Assembly (NCBI RefSeq): GCF_900215375.1
Contig: NZ_OBEF01000012.1
Coordinates: 62,001-126,000, forward strand
Source: Enterobacter sp. CC120223-11
GTDB taxonomy: Bacteria; Pseudomonadota; Gammaproteobacteria; Enterobacterales; Enterobacteriaceae
DNA length: 64,000 bases
Direction of reading: 5' to 3'
Position 1 is the first letter of the stretch; each line of letters begins with the position of its first letter. Below, piece by piece: positions 9,144 through 20,365 of the stretch. The translations under genes and the position numbers were made by a program. The notes under the pieces are model-generated. The model did no database searches. It was given only the letters and a program-made list of their open reading frames with translations, and had not been told where the DNA came from.

Positions 9144-10031
9144 TCAGGCCTTCGGCGGCCAGAATCCCTCGCAGCATTTAAGCCACGCATGGGCGCTGTG
9201 GGAGAGGTAAGTGCCTTCACGCCAGATAAGCCCGAGCTGCCAGAGCAGCGGGCTGTCGAGTGGGATCCAGCGCAGGGTGTTTTTATCGAGCCGCTGGCAA
9301 ATCGGCTCCGGCAAAATCGCCACGCCCACGCCCGCCTGCACCATCGCCGCCAGGAAATCCCACTGACCGCTGCGCACCGCAATCCGCGGTTTGACGTCGT
9401 GTTCGGAAAAGAGCTGCATCAGCTGGCGGCTGAGGGCGAAATCTTCGTTGTAAATCAATAGCGGATGCGCGGCGAGCTGCTCGGGGCTGATGGTTTCCAC
9501 ATTCAGCCACTCGCCGGAGCGTGGCACCAGCACGCAGAGCGGATGGCTGAACAGCGGCAGCGTGGCGAGGCCGCTCTCTTCATCCACGGGCAGAGCGGTC
9601 ATTGCCACATCCAGCTCGCCGTTGACCACCGCCTGCTGCACGGTCAGGCCGCCAAACTCGGAAATTTTCAGCTCCACGCCGGGGTAGCTTTGACGAAACA
9701 GGCTAATAGGTCCCGCCATCAGCATGCCAACCATGGGAGGTATTCCGAGACGCAAAAGGCCTTTGTGCAGGTGATTGATGTCGCTGAGTTCGGCTTCCAG
9801 CTGACGAAATTCAGTCAGGATAGCCACGCCTCGCTCGAACACCACGCGCCCGGTATCGGTCAGCAGTAGCTTGCGGCCATCGCGAATGAGCAGGGTACAG
9901 TTGAGCTCATCTTCCAGATTTTTCAGCATCTTACTGATGGTGGGCTGGGTGACGAACAGCTTCTCAGCCGCGCGGGTGAAGCTCTGCTGGCGAACCACTT
10001 CCACGAAATAGCGCAGCGTTCTGATATCCAT
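9144..10031 (-). CDS. LysR-type regulator, probable CidR-like controller of cidAB
   Basis: 295 residues. The first 60 form a LysR winged helix (FTRAAEKLFVTQPTISKMLKNLEDEL at 18-43); the rest is a two-lobed effector-binding domain (LRLGIPPMVGMLMAG... to LPEPICQRL). It is divergent from a cidA/lrgA-cidB/lrgB pair with only 102 bp between starts, the same arrangement as CidR and cid genes in Gram-positives and related enteric loci. CidR-type proteins respond to acetate or overflow metabolites; here the effector is unknown. Interestingly the acetate genes actP-yjcH-acs lie directly beyond cidB. Name kept functional because homology to a specific named regulator was not tested. Confidence 0.8.
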   Translation of the reverse strand: MDIRTLRYFVEVVRQQSFTRAAEKLFVTQPTISKMLKNLEDELNCTLLIRDGRKLLLTDTGRVVFERGVAILTEFRQLEAELSDINHLHKGLLRLGIPPMVGMLMAGPISLFRQSYPGVELKISEFGGLTVQQAVVNGELDVAMTALPVDEESGLATLPLFSHPLCVLVPRSGEWLNVETISPEQLAAHPLLIYNEDFALSRQLMQLFSEHDVKPRIAVRSGQWDFLAAMVQAGVGVAILPEPICQRLDKNTLRWIPLDSPLLWQLGLIWREGTYLSHSAHAWLKCCEGFWPPKA

Positions 10032-10133
10032 GATTATTCCTCGGAACTATACCTTCAATGATTTTAATTCATTTCAGTCGCAGTCGGCGGCTCACTATAC
10101 TGAGCGCCTTCACTTTTTTCAGGAATTCCTTTC

Positions 10134-10544
10134 ATGGCTGTGGCCTTAGGGCGCGTAACGCCTGCTGTCCTGCATCATCTTCAGGTTCCGGTGCAGGTGG
10201 TTCTGTATGCCGGATTGTTTGTGTTGGCGGAGCATCTTGTGGCGTGGGGACATCTGCCGCTGCCCGCCAACCTGGTGGGTTTAGTGCTGATGCTGGCGCT
10301 GATTGTCTGCCGCGTTTTGCCTCTTAACTGGGTGCGCGCGGGCTCCCGCTGGCTGTTAGCGGAAATGCTGCTGTTCTTCGTGCCTGCCGTGGTGGCGGTG
10401 GTGAATTACGCCCAGTTGCTGATGGTTGACGGCTGGAAAATCTTTCTGGTGATTGCGCTGAGCACGCTGCTGGTGCTGGGCGCGACGGCCTGGGTGGTGG
10501 ATAAAGTCTATCGCTATGAAATACGCAGGATGAAGCATGAGTAG
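10134..10544 (+). CDS. CidA/LrgA family holin-like membrane protein
   Basis: 136 residues with four hydrophobic segments (about 20-38, 42-60, 68-92, 100-122) and the family pattern LPLPANLVGLVLMLALI and WLLAEMLLFFVPAVVAVVNY. CidA/LrgA proteins are small inner-membrane proteins thought to act like holins or as part of a pyruvate/acetate-linked transport complex with CidB/LrgB. The gene starts after AGGAATTCC. Its stop lies within the start of cidB (8-bp overlap), so the two are translationally coupled. Confidence 0.85.
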   Translation: MAVALGRVTPAVLHHLQVPVQVVLYAGLFVLAEHLVAWGHLPLPANLVGLVLMLALIVCRVLPLNWVRAGSRWLLAEMLLFFVPAVVAVVNYAQLLMVDGWKIFLVIALSTLLVLGATAWVVDKVYRYEIRRMKHE

Positions 10545-11226
10545 CTTAACGCTGAGCCTGCTCTGCCTGGCGATCACCCTCGGGCTTTATTACGCCAATA
10601 AACGTCTGTATCGACGCTTTCGCAAACTGCCGCTGATGCCGCTGGTGTTCACGCCGATCCTGCTGGTGCTGATGCTGGTGTTCGGCCATATCTCTTATCA
10701 GAACTACATGGGCGAAGCGCACTGGTTGCTGTGGCTGCTCGGCCCGGCGACCATCGCCTTTGCGGTGCCGGTGTACGACAACCTGGCGGTGATCAAGCGT
10801 CACTGGATGTCGCTCACCGCAGGCGTGACGACGGCTGTGGTCGTTGCGGTGACCAGTTCCGTCTGGCTGGCGCGCCTGTTCACGCTCCCTGATGAAATTC
10901 AGCGCAGCCTCGCGGTGCGTTCTATCACCACACCCTTCGCCCTTGCGGCAGCTAAACCGATTGGCGGTCAGCCGGAGCTGGTGGCGCTGTTTGTGGTGAT
11001 CACGGGCGTGTTCGGCATGGCAGTGGGCGATGCGCTGTTTATGCGTCTGGCGATTCGTGAAGGAATGGCAAAAGGGGCCGGGTTTGGTGCTGCCTCGCAC
11101 GGTGCCGGGACGGCACGTTCTTATGAGTTAGGGCCGCAGGAAGGGGTTGTCGCAAGCCTGGTGATGATGCTTTCTGGCGTCGCCACGGTACTGGCAGCGC
11201 CGCTGGTGGCGTGGGTGATGTTCTGA
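10537..11226 (+). CDS. CidB/LrgB family membrane protein
   Basis: 229 residues, LrgB family, six to seven membrane segments, with conserved blocks SITTPFALAAAKPIGGQPELVA (near 127-148) and GFGAASHGAGTARSYELGPQEG (near 180-200). Works with the upstream CidA/LrgA protein; this family is variously described as an antiholin/murein hydrolase exporter and as a pyruvate or dicarboxylate uptake system, and in plants as a glycolate/glycerate carrier. Overlaps the previous gene. Followed by a BIME and then the convergent actP. Confidence 0.87.
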   Translation: MSSLTLSLLCLAITLGLYYANKRLYRRFRKLPLMPLVFTPILLVLMLVFGHISYQNYMGEAHWLLWLLGPATIAFAVPVYDNLAVIKRHWMSLTAGVTTAVVVAVTSSVWLARLFTLPDEIQRSLAVRSITTPFALAAAKPIGGQPELVALFVVITGVFGMAVGDALFMRLAIREGMAKGAGFGAASHGAGTARSYELGPQEGVVASLVMMLSGVATVLAAPLVAWVMF

Positions 11227-11236
11227 AAGCCCTCAT

Positions 11237-11322
11237 TGCCGGGTGGCGCTGCGCTAACCCGGCCTACCTGATTGCAGGTCTGGTTTGTAGGCCAGGTCAG
11301 GCGTTAGCCGCCACCTGGCAAT
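11237..11322. repeat. BIME (paired REP elements)
   Basis: Two REP-like palindromes in opposite orientation (GCCGGGTGGCGCTGCG... and GTAGGCCAGGTCAGGC...) fill the gap between convergent cidB and actP. Typical enteric intergenic repeat that can stabilise 3' ends. Confidence 0.85.
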
Positions 11323-11342
11323 CAGCGCCACCGGGCATTTCT

Positions 11343-13303
<1,961 letters not shown>

Positions 13304-13352
13304 CACAGAGTCTCCAGAGGGTAAAGCGAGGGTAGAGGTTTTTGGTTTTATT

Positions 13353-13437
13353 CCCTCTCCCTGAGGGAGAGGGTTAGGGAGAGGGGGAAAGAGCGGTCTG
13401 ATGCCCTCTCCCCGGCCCTCTCCCACAGGGAGAGGGG
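13353..13437. repeat. Two palindromic CCCTCTCCC/GGGAGAGGG elements between acs and yjcH
   Basis: Two copies (13353-13387 and 13404-13437) of an inverted repeat built on CCCTCTCC...GGAGAGGG with the side motif TTAGGGAGAGGG or CCCCGGCCCTCTCCC. The same family occurs at least eight more times in this window. Lying inside the acs operon, the hairpins could attenuate or stabilise the mRNA. Confidence 0.85.
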
Positions 13438-13448
13438 GAAAACGCTTG

Positions 13449-15407
13449 TTAAGACGGCACCGAAATGGACTGCTTCTCTTCGAGCAGTTTTTCCACCACG
13501 CCCGGGTCGGCGAGCGTCGAGGTATCGCCAAAGTTGCTGGTATCCCCGGCAGCAATCTTGCGCAGAATACGGCGCATGATTTTGCCGGAGCGGGTTTTCG
13601 GCAGCGAGTCGGTCCAGTGCAGCACGTCCGGCGTTGCCAGCGGGCCAATCTCTTTGCGCACCCAGTTACGCACCTCGGTGTACAGCTCCGGGCTCGGCTC
13701 TTCACCGTGGTTCAGGGTGACGTAGGCATAAATCGCCTGGCCTTTGATGCTGTGCGGAATGCCGACCACCGCCGCCTCGGCGATTTTCGGGTGCGACACC
13801 AGTGCAGACTCAATTTCAGCGGTACCCAAACGGTGACCGGAGACGTTCAGCACGTCATCCACACGGCCGGTGATCCAGAAGTAACCGTCTTCGTCACGGC
13901 GCGCGCCGTCGCCGCTGAAGTACATGTTTTTAAAGGTGGAGAAGTAGGTCTGCTCGAAACGCTCATGGTCGCCAAACAGCGTGCGCGCCTGGCCCGGCCA
14001 GGAGTCAGTAATAACCAGATTGCCTTCGGTCGCGCCTTCCAGCTTGTTGCCTTCGTTATCGACCAGCGCAGGCTGCACGCCAAAGAATGGACGCGTTGCC
14101 GAGCCTGCTTTCAGTTCAGTCGCGCCCGGCAGCGGGGTGATCATAAAGCCGCCGGTTTCGGTCTGCCACCAGGTGTCCATCACCGGGCACTTCTCGTTAC
14201 CGATTTTCTTCCAGTACCACTCCCAGGCTTCCGGGTTAATCGGCTCGCCGACAGAGCCCAGAATGCGCAGAGTTGAGCGGTCTGTGCCCTGAATGGCTTT
14301 GTCGCCTTCGGCCATCAGCGCGCGGATAGCGGTTGGTGCGGTGTAGAGAATATTGACCTTATGTTTGTCGACCACCTCGCTCATGCGCGCAGGCGTCGGC
14401 CAGTTTGGTACGCCTTCGAACATCAGCGTGGTTGCGCCGCAGGCCAGCGGGCCGTACAGCAGATAGCTGTGGCCGGTGACCCAGCCCACGTCGGCGGTGC
14501 ACCAGTAGATATCACCCTGATGATAATCAAAGACGTATTTGAAGGTGGTGGCCGCATAAACGAGATAGCCGCCGGTGGTGTGCAGCACGCCTTTTGGCTT
14601 GCCGGTGGAGCCGGAGGTGTAGAGGATGAACAGCGGATCTTCCGCGCCCACTTCCACTGGCTGGTGCTGGTCGCTGGCTTTTTCGGTCAGGTCGCTCCAC
14701 CACAGGTCGCGGCCTTCGTGCCACTCGGTTTTGCCGCCGGTGCGCTTGAGCACCACGACGTGCTCAACGGTTTTGACGTTCGGGTTCTTCAGCGCGTCGT
14801 CGACGTTCTTCTTCAGCGGAATCGAACGCCCGGCGCGCACGCCTTCATCGGCGGTGATCACCAGCCGGGAGCTGGAGTCGATAATACGCCCGGCAACCGC
14901 TTCCGGTGAGAAGCCCCCGAAAATCACCGAATGCACTGCGCCAATGCGTGCGCAGGCGAGCATCGCCACAGCGGCTTCCGGCACCATCGGCATGTAAATC
15001 GCCACCACGTCGCCTTTTTTAATGCCCAGATCGGTCAGGACGTTGGCGAAGCGGCACACGTCGCGGTGCAGCTCTTTATAGGTAATGTGCTTGCTCTGGC
15101 TGGCGTCGTCGCCTTCCCAGATGATGGCAGTCTGGTCGCCGCGCTCCGCCAGATGGCGGTCAAGGCAGTTCGCTGCCAGGTTCAGGGTGCCGTCCTCATA
15201 CCATTTAATGGAGACGTTGCCCGGCGCGAAGGAGGTGTTTTTCACGGTATTGTAGGGTTTCATCCAGTCGAGGATTTTCCCCTGCTCGCCCCAGAAGGCG
15301 TCCGGGTCGCTGACCGACTGTTGATACTTCGTCTTGTACTGTTCCGGGTTAATCAGGCAGTTTTCCGCAATGTTTGCGGGAATGGAGTGTTTGTGTACCT
15401 GGCTCAT
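13449..15407 (-). CDS. acs: Acs, acetyl-CoA synthetase
   Basis: 652 residues, same length as E. coli Acs. It converts acetate, ATP and CoA to acetyl-CoA through acetyl-AMP: the high-affinity acetate assimilation route. Motifs: AMP-binding P-loop [18 protein letters not shown] (about 264-281), [10 protein letters not shown] near 411, and the A10 motif [11 protein letters not shown] near 604-614 whose Lys609 is the acetylation switch controlled by Pat/CobB in enterics. First gene of the acs-yjcH-actP operon. Upstream are CRP-like sites. In E. coli nrfA lies divergent to acs; here gltP does. Confidence 0.98.
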   Translation of the reverse strand: MSQVHKHSIPANIAENCLINPEQYKTKYQQSVSDPDAFWGEQGKILDWMKPYNTVKNTSFAPGNVSIKWYEDGTLNLAANCLDRHLAERGDQTAIIWEGDDASQSKHITYKELHRDVCRFANVLTDLGIKKGDVVAIYMPMVPEAAVAMLACARIGAVHSVIFGGFSPEAVAGRIIDSSSRLVITADEGVRAGRSIPLKKNVDDALKNPNVKTVEHVVVLKRTGGKTEWHEGRDLWWSDLTEKASDQHQPVEVGAEDPLFILYTSGSTGKPKGVLHTTGGYLVYAATTFKYVFDYHQGDIYWCTADVGWVTGHSYLLYGPLACGATTLMFEGVPNWPTPARMSEVVDKHKVNILYTAPTAIRALMAEGDKAIQGTDRSTLRILGSVGEPINPEAWEWYWKKIGNEKCPVMDTWWQTETGGFMITPLPGATELKAGSATRPFFGVQPALVDNEGNKLEGATEGNLVITDSWPGQARTLFGDHERFEQTYFSTFKNMYFSGDGARRDEDGYFWITGRVDDVLNVSGHRLGTAEIESALVSHPKIAEAAVVGIPHSIKGQAIYAYVTLNHGEEPSPELYTEVRNWVRKEIGPLATPDVLHWTDSLPKTRSGKIMRRILRKIAAGDTSNFGDTSTLADPGVVEKLLEEKQSISVPS

Positions 15408-15458
15408 GGCTTTTGCTCTCCTTATTAGAATGTTAAATATATGTCAAACAATCGTTAA

Positions 15459-15506
15459 TAATAGAGTTATCACAGGCTTTGTTTATTATTTGGGCGACAG
15501 ATCACG
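15459..15506 (-). promoter_or_regulatory. acs upstream region with two CRP-like sites
   Basis: The 417-bp gap between acs and gltP has no gene. Read toward acs, TGTGA-TAACTC-TATTA (15459-15474) and CGTGA-TCTGTC-GCCCA (15491-15506) each carry a good CRP half site and a weaker second half, about 32 bp apart, i.e. three helical turns. E. coli acs is activated by two tandem CRP sites at this distance from the gene and antagonised by Fis and IHF. The rest of the gap is AT-rich, plausible for IHF/Fis binding, with a GCACG/CGTGC hairpin near 15688-15703 on the gltP side. Confidence 0.55.
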
Positions 15507-15824
15507 CATTGTTTGTAGAGTATGAAAAATCGCCAAATGAATCTTTGAAGGCAAATAATAACGACAATGAATTTATAGTTTTTTACGATGAGAAAAGTTT
15601 TCTATAACAAAAGGTTAATTTCCGTAACCGAACTTAATTCGCACTAATCTCGCTTTTGTCAGCCCAAAGCCCCGTTCTGAAAGGCTTGCACGACATGCCG
15701 TGCAGGTGGTACTGATACGCCGCGTTAAAAAACTCCACTTAAATACGCAACACAAATCATCCCCCTTTCAGTGAGTGACATTCATTAACATGAATGCCGC
15801 TGTGCATTGAGGAAGTCTGTAATT

Positions 15825-17138
15825 ATGAAAAAAGCGAAAGTCAGCCTGGCCTGGCAGATTCTGCTGGCGCTGGTGCTGGGTATTCTCCTGGGAAGCTACC
15901 TGCATTACCAAAGTGACAGCCGCGAATGGCTGATTGCCAACCTGCTGTCACCTGCCGGCGATATCTTTATTCACCTGATCAAAATGATTGTGGTGCCGAT
16001 TGTTATTTCGACGCTGGTTGTCGGGATTGCGGGCGTGGGCGATGCCAAATCGCTGGGGCGTATCGGCGCAAAAACCATCATCTATTTTGAAATCATTACC
16101 ACCGTTGCCATCATTCTCGGCATTACGCTGGCGAACGTATTCCAGCCGGGTGCGGGCATTGATATGTCGACGCTGGCCACGGTCGATATTTCTAAATACC
16201 AGAACACCACCGCCGAAGTGGCCAGCCACGCGCATGGCCTGATGGGCACGATCCTGTCGCTGGTGCCGACCAACATTTTCGCCTCGATGGCGAAAGGCGA
16301 AATGCTGCCGATTATCTTCTTCTCGGTGCTGTTTGGCCTTGGTCTGTCGTCACTGCCGTCAGCGCATCGTGAACCGCTGGTCACCGTGTTCCGCTCCGTG
16401 TCTGAAACGATGTTCAAAGTGACGCACATGGTGATGCGCTATGCGCCGATTGGCGTGTTCGCGCTGATCTCGGTGACCGTTGCTAACTTCGGTTTTGCTT
16501 CACTGTGGCCGCTCGCCAAGCTGGTGATTCTGGTCTACGTCGCGATCCTGTTCTTTGCGCTGGTGGTGCTTGGCGCGGTCGCGAAAATGTGTGGGCTGAG
16601 TATCTGGATTTTGATTCGCATCCTGAAGGACGAGCTGATTCTGGCGTACTCCACGGCAAGCTCCGAGAGCGTGCTGCCGCGTATTATTGAGAAGATGGAA
16701 GCCTACGGCGCGCCTTCGTCGATTACCAGCTTCGTGGTGCCGACGGGCTACTCCTTCAACCTCGATGGCTCAACGCTGTACCAGAGCATCGCGGCAATTT
16801 TCATCGCGCAGCTTTACGGCATTGATCTGTCGCTCGGTCAGGAAATCATTCTGGTGCTGACGCTGATGGTCACGTCAAAAGGGATTGCAGGCGTGCCTGG
16901 CGTGTCATTCGTGGTACTGCTGGCGACCCTGGGCAGCGTGGGTATTCCGCTGGAAGGCCTGGCGTTTATTGCCGGCGTCGATCGTATCCTCGACATGGCG
17001 CGTACCGCGCTGAACGTGGTGGGTAACGCACTGGCGGTGCTGGTGATTGCCAAATGGGAACACAAATTCGACCACAAAAAAGCGCAGGCTTACGAGCGCG
17101 AAATGCTGGGCAAATTTGACAGGACCGCGGACCGTTAA
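15825..17138 (+). CDS. gltP: GltP, proton-glutamate/aspartate symporter
   Basis: 437 residues, equal to E. coli GltP, of the DAACS family. Imports L-glutamate and L-aspartate with protons. Visible motifs: AYSTASSESVLPRIIEKME with the HP1 serine-rich loop (about 273-291), PTGYSFNLDGSTLYQ in TM7 (304-318) and GIAGVPGVSFVVL in HP2 (345-357). Start at 15825 chosen by alignment to E. coli (MKKAKVSLAWQILLA) and a GAGG upstream; an in-frame ATG six codons earlier is possible. In E. coli the nrf operon separates acs and gltP; it is absent here. Confidence 0.96.
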   Translation: MKKAKVSLAWQILLALVLGILLGSYLHYQSDSREWLIANLLSPAGDIFIHLIKMIVVPIVISTLVVGIAGVGDAKSLGRIGAKTIIYFEIITTVAIILGITLANVFQPGAGIDMSTLATVDISKYQNTTAEVASHAHGLMGTILSLVPTNIFASMAKGEMLPIIFFSVLFGLGLSSLPSAHREPLVTVFRSVSETMFKVTHMVMRYAPIGVFALISVTVANFGFASLWPLAKLVILVYVAILFFALVVLGAVAKMCGLSIWILIRILKDELILAYSTASSESVLPRIIEKMEAYGAPSSITSFVVPTGYSFNLDGSTLYQSIAAIFIAQLYGIDLSLGQEIILVLTLMVTSKGIAGVPGVSFVVLLATLGSVGIPLEGLAFIAGVDRILDMARTALNVVGNALAVLVIAKWEHKFDHKKAQAYEREMLGKFDRTADR

Positions 17139-17146
17139 TGTTTGAA

Positions 17147-17172
17147 AACATCCCTCCGTCAGGAGGGATGTT
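17147..17172. terminator. Hairpin between convergent gltP and yjcO
   Basis: Perfect 11-bp stem AACATCCCTCC / GGAGGGATGTT with loop GTCA, starting 8 bases after gltP and overlapping the yjcO stop codon by two bases. There is no long T run, so termination strength is uncertain; it may serve both directions. Confidence 0.6.
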
Positions 17173-17845
17173 ACTCCCCGCTCAGCGCATCCAGCGCTTC
17201 ACAGCCTGAATCATTCCCTTCCAGACAGCTGACATTAAACCAGCTCAGTGCCTTCTGCTTGTTGGGTTCGATAAAGCCCTTTTCCCCCACGCGGAACATC
17301 TCGCCCGCCCAGTATTCGGCATAGCCAGAGCGCGACAGCATTGAGCTACTTTTGAAGTACTCTGTCGCCTTCGCGTCATCCTCTTTGATCTCACTGCCGT
17401 TGGCGTAAATCAGCCCGAGCAGCATCTGTGCATCCACGGCGGCGTCGTCGTCGGTCTTCTCTGCCGCTTTTTCCAACAGCGAAAGGGCTCGTGGGTAATC
17501 AGTTTTGCCCGCCTGACTGTTCACCAGAGTGTGGGCGAGGGTGATTTCACCGTTGGTACTTCCCGCAAGCGTGGCCTGTTCGGCAAGCTTACGCGCATCG
17601 GGCAGGCTGGTTTTCATCATCATCTGCGCCAGCAGAGCAACGGCATCCGGTTCGCCGTTTTGCGCCGCTTTCTCTGCCCAGAAACGAGCGTGCTGCTCAT
17701 CACCGGAGCTGTAATAGGTATCGGCGAGATAATACTGCGCGCGCCTGTCGCCCGCTTCGGCCTGCTCTTTATACTGTGAGCCAATCTCATCGGCGTGAGC
17801 CAGCAATGGGAATAAAAGCAACCAGGTGCTGCGTTTCATCATCAT
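17171..17845 (-). CDS. yjcO: YjcO, exported Sel1-repeat protein
   Basis: 224 residues with a signal peptide (MMMKRSTWLLLFPLLAHA) followed by a series of Sel1/TPR-like repeats, for example AEAGDRRAQYYLADTYYSSGDEQ split over 32-54, and AQNGEPDAVALLAQMM, and a last repeat with FNVSCLEGNDSGCEALDAL. Periplasmic; function unknown, Sel1 repeats usually bind proteins. In E. coli it also lies between gltP and fdhF. The start may be any of the three tandem Met codons. Confidence 0.88.
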   Translation of the reverse strand: MMMKRSTWLLLFPLLAHADEIGSQYKEQAEAGDRRAQYYLADTYYSSGDEQHARFWAEKAAQNGEPDAVALLAQMMMKTSLPDARKLAEQATLAGSTNGEITLAHTLVNSQAGKTDYPRALSLLEKAAEKTDDDAAVDAQMLLGLIYANGSEIKEDDAKATEYFKSSSMLSRSGYAEYWAGEMFRVGEKGFIEPNKQKALSWFNVSCLEGNDSGCEALDALSGE

Positions 17846-17914
17846 TTTTCATCTGTAAGGAAGGACACGCAGTATAAAGGGCGACCAAAAAGATTGAAAT
17901 GGCGCATCGGTACC

Positions 17915-17943
17915 AAAAAAAGGGGTGAAATAAATTCACCCCT
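17915..17943 (-). terminator. Rho-independent terminator of fdhF
   Basis: Minus-strand stem AGGGGTGAA / TTCACCCCT (17921-17943) followed by seven T, 22 bases after the fdhF stop codon. Confidence 0.92.
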
Positions 17944-17964
17944 AAAGCCATCAACGAATCAGCT

Positions 17965-20112
17965 TCAACCCAGCGCACTCTCACGTAAACGGGATTTCAG
18001 CTTGTTGTATTCGTCGATCACGTACTGCTCTGCGGCATGCTGATCCTCGATACGCTCCACCCGAACGGCGCAATATTTGTATTCCGGCGTTTTGGTTATC
18101 GGGCTCAGGTTCTCGGTCACCAGCTCGTTACAGGCGCCAATCCACCACTGGTAGGTCATGTACACCGCCCCGACGTTCGGACGATCGCTGACCTGCGCAC
18201 GGGTGATGACTTTGCCCTTACGCGAATTCACCCACACCAGCGCTTCGTTCTCAATGCCGAGCCTTGCGGCATCCGCAGTGTTGATTTGCGCGTAGCCTGG
18301 TTCGTCGGCTAATGCTGCCAGCGCCGCACAGTTACCGGTCATCGAACGACAGGAGTAGTGGCCTACCTCGCGCACGGTGGAGAGCACCATCGGATACTCT
18401 TCGGTGAGCTTATCAATAGGTGCCACCCAGTCGCAGGTGAAGAACTGTGCGAGTCCGTTCGGCGTGTCGAACTTCTCTTTGAAGAGATAGGACGTGCCCT
18501 GATCTTCGTCGGACTCATCGCGGCACGGCCACATCACATAGCCCAGCTCACCCATTTTTTCGTAAGTGGCCCCTTTGAAGCTCGGGCACAGGTTACGCAA
18601 CTCATCCCAGATTTCCTGGGTGTTGTTGTAGTGCATCGGGTAGCCCATGCGGGTGGCGATTTCGCTGATGATTTGCCAGTCGGTTTTCAGATCCCACTTC
18701 GGCTCTACCGCCTTGAAGAAGCGCTGGAAGCCACGGTCAGCGGCGGTGTAAACGCCTTCGTGCTCGCCCCAGGAGGTGGACGGCAAAATGACATCCGCCG
18801 CCGAAGCGGTTTTGGTCATAAAGATGTCCTGCACGATAACCAGTTCGAGATCTTCAAACCCTTTGCGTACCGCAGAGAGTTCGGCGTCCGTTTGCAGCGG
18901 ATCTTCGCCCATGATGTACGCCGCGCGCACTTCGCCATGCGCCGCACGGTGCGGCAGCTCGCTGATGCGATAGCCAGTGTGTTCAGGCAGGCTTGGGACG
19001 CCCCAGGCTTTGGCGAATTTTTCGCGGTTGGCCGGGTTGTTGATGTACTGATAGCCCGGATAGGTGTCCGGCAGCGCGCCCATGTCGCACGCGCCCTGCA
19101 CGTTGTTCTGCCCACGCACCGGGTTCACGCCCACGCTTGGACGACCGAGGTTGCCGGTCAGCATTGCGAGGCTCGTCAGCGAGCGCACGGTTTCCACGCC
19201 CTGATAGAACTGGGTCACGCCCATGCCCCACAGGATAGCGGCAGATTTCGCGGCCGCGTACATCCGTGCACACTGACGAATTTCCTGCGCGCTCACGCCG
19301 GTAATGGCTTCCACCGACTCCGGCGTATAGCCTTCGACGATTTTGCGATACTCCTCGAAGCCCTCGGTACGGCTGGCAACAAACGCCTGGTCGTAGAGAT
19401 TCTCTTCGATGATCACGTGGCCGATGGCGTTCAGCAGCGCGATGTTCGAGCCGTTTTTCAGTGCGATATGCATGTCGGCAATGCGCGCGGTTTCAATTTT
19501 GCGCGGATCGCAGACGATAATCTTCGCCCCATTGCGTTTGGCGTTGATCACGTGGTTCGCCACAATAGGGTGTGAATCTGCCGGGTTGTACCCGAAAATA
19601 AACACGAGATCGGTGTTATCAATCTCCGTGATGGCATTGCTCATAGCGCCGTTACCGACCGACTGGTGCAGACCTGCAACCGAAGGGCCGTGTCAGACGC
19701 GTGCGCAGCAGTCGACGTTATTGGTTCCAATAACGGCGCGCGCAAATTTCTGCATGATGTAGTTGGTTTCGTTGCCCGTTCCGCGTGAGGAACCGGTGGT
19801 CTGAATAGCGTCCGGGCCGTATTTGGCCTTGATAGCGCTCAGACGGTCGGCCACGTAGTTCAGCGCTTCATCCCAGGACACCGCTTCCAGCTTGCCGCCG
19901 CGCTCGCGACGGATCATCGGGGTTTTCAGGCGTGGGGTAAGGATTTGGGTATCATTGATAAAATCCCAGCCGTAAAAACCCTTCAGGCACAGCGTGCCCT
20001 GGTTGGTTTTCCCCTGCGCCGCTTCCGCCCGGACTATTTTGCCGTTATCCACCACCAGGTTTATCTTGCAGCCCGATGCGCAGTAAGGGCAAACCGTGAC
20101 GACTTTTTTCAT
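17965..20112 (-). CDS. fdhF: FdhF, selenocysteine formate dehydrogenase H
   Basis: 715 codons, exactly the length of E. coli FdhF, when the in-frame TGA at 19693-19695 (codon 140) is read as selenocysteine. The context NNVDCCARV-U-HGPSVAGLHQ is that of the E. coli active site, and a SECIS hairpin follows. N terminus: [4Fe-4S] motif C8-X2-C11-X3-C15-X26-C; molybdopterin-binding domains follow. The enzyme oxidises formate to CO2 in the formate hydrogenlyase complex, facing the cytoplasm. Start at 20112 (MKKVVTVCPYC). A sigma-54 promoter lies upstream. An annotation that treats TGA as stop would split it into two ORFs. Confidence 0.97.
19656..19695 (-). promoter_or_regulatory. SECIS element and UGA(Sec) of fdhF
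   Basis: The 40 bases starting with the TGA codon, read on the minus strand, fold into the bacterial fdhF SECIS hairpin. The apical part GGTTGCAGGTCTGCACC is the same as the SelB-binding loop of E. coli fdhF; stem changes are few. It directs SelB with Sec-tRNA to the UGA, so the organism must have selABC/selD. Confidence 0.93.
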
Positions 20113-20151
20113 CGGTTTCGCTCCAGTTAACAATGCGTTCAGCACCCGCTA

Positions 20152-20168
20152 ATGCAGGTTTTATGCCA
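20152..20168 (-). promoter_or_regulatory. Sigma-54 promoter of fdhF
   Basis: TGGCATAAAACCTGCAT on the minus strand has the GG-N10-GC spacing of sigma-54 promoters, 40 bp before the start codon, nearly identical to the E. coli fdhF promoter. A perfect inverted repeat TCGACA-N9-TGTCGA lies at 20230-20250, about 97 bp upstream of the predicted start, at the distance expected for an enhancer site of FhlA. Confidence 0.9.
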
Positions 20169-20365
20169 CTCTTTACTGTGTGGGTATTGGCGGGGTCTGG
20201 CGGGCATCGGCATGACGAAACCGGACGACTCGACAGTTTTGACGTGTCGAAAAACGCCGTGATGTGACGGCGGTTAAAGATTCATCATTGGATGCTGGCA
20301 TTGGCTGGAGTGCGCCGCAGAATCATCCAGACTTACTCCATGGCGAACCAGGCAGGGGAATGGCG

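Noticed and set aside
18358-19575. 405-codon open frame on the plus strand
   Set aside because: It is antisense to fdhF, an almost unbroken match to a known enzyme; its translation is His/Arg-rich with no domain and it arises from codon bias.
17965-20112. fdhF as a broken gene (premature TGA)
   Set aside because: The TGA is at codon 140 in the selenocysteine context and is followed by the SECIS hairpin; length and sequence match functional FdhF.
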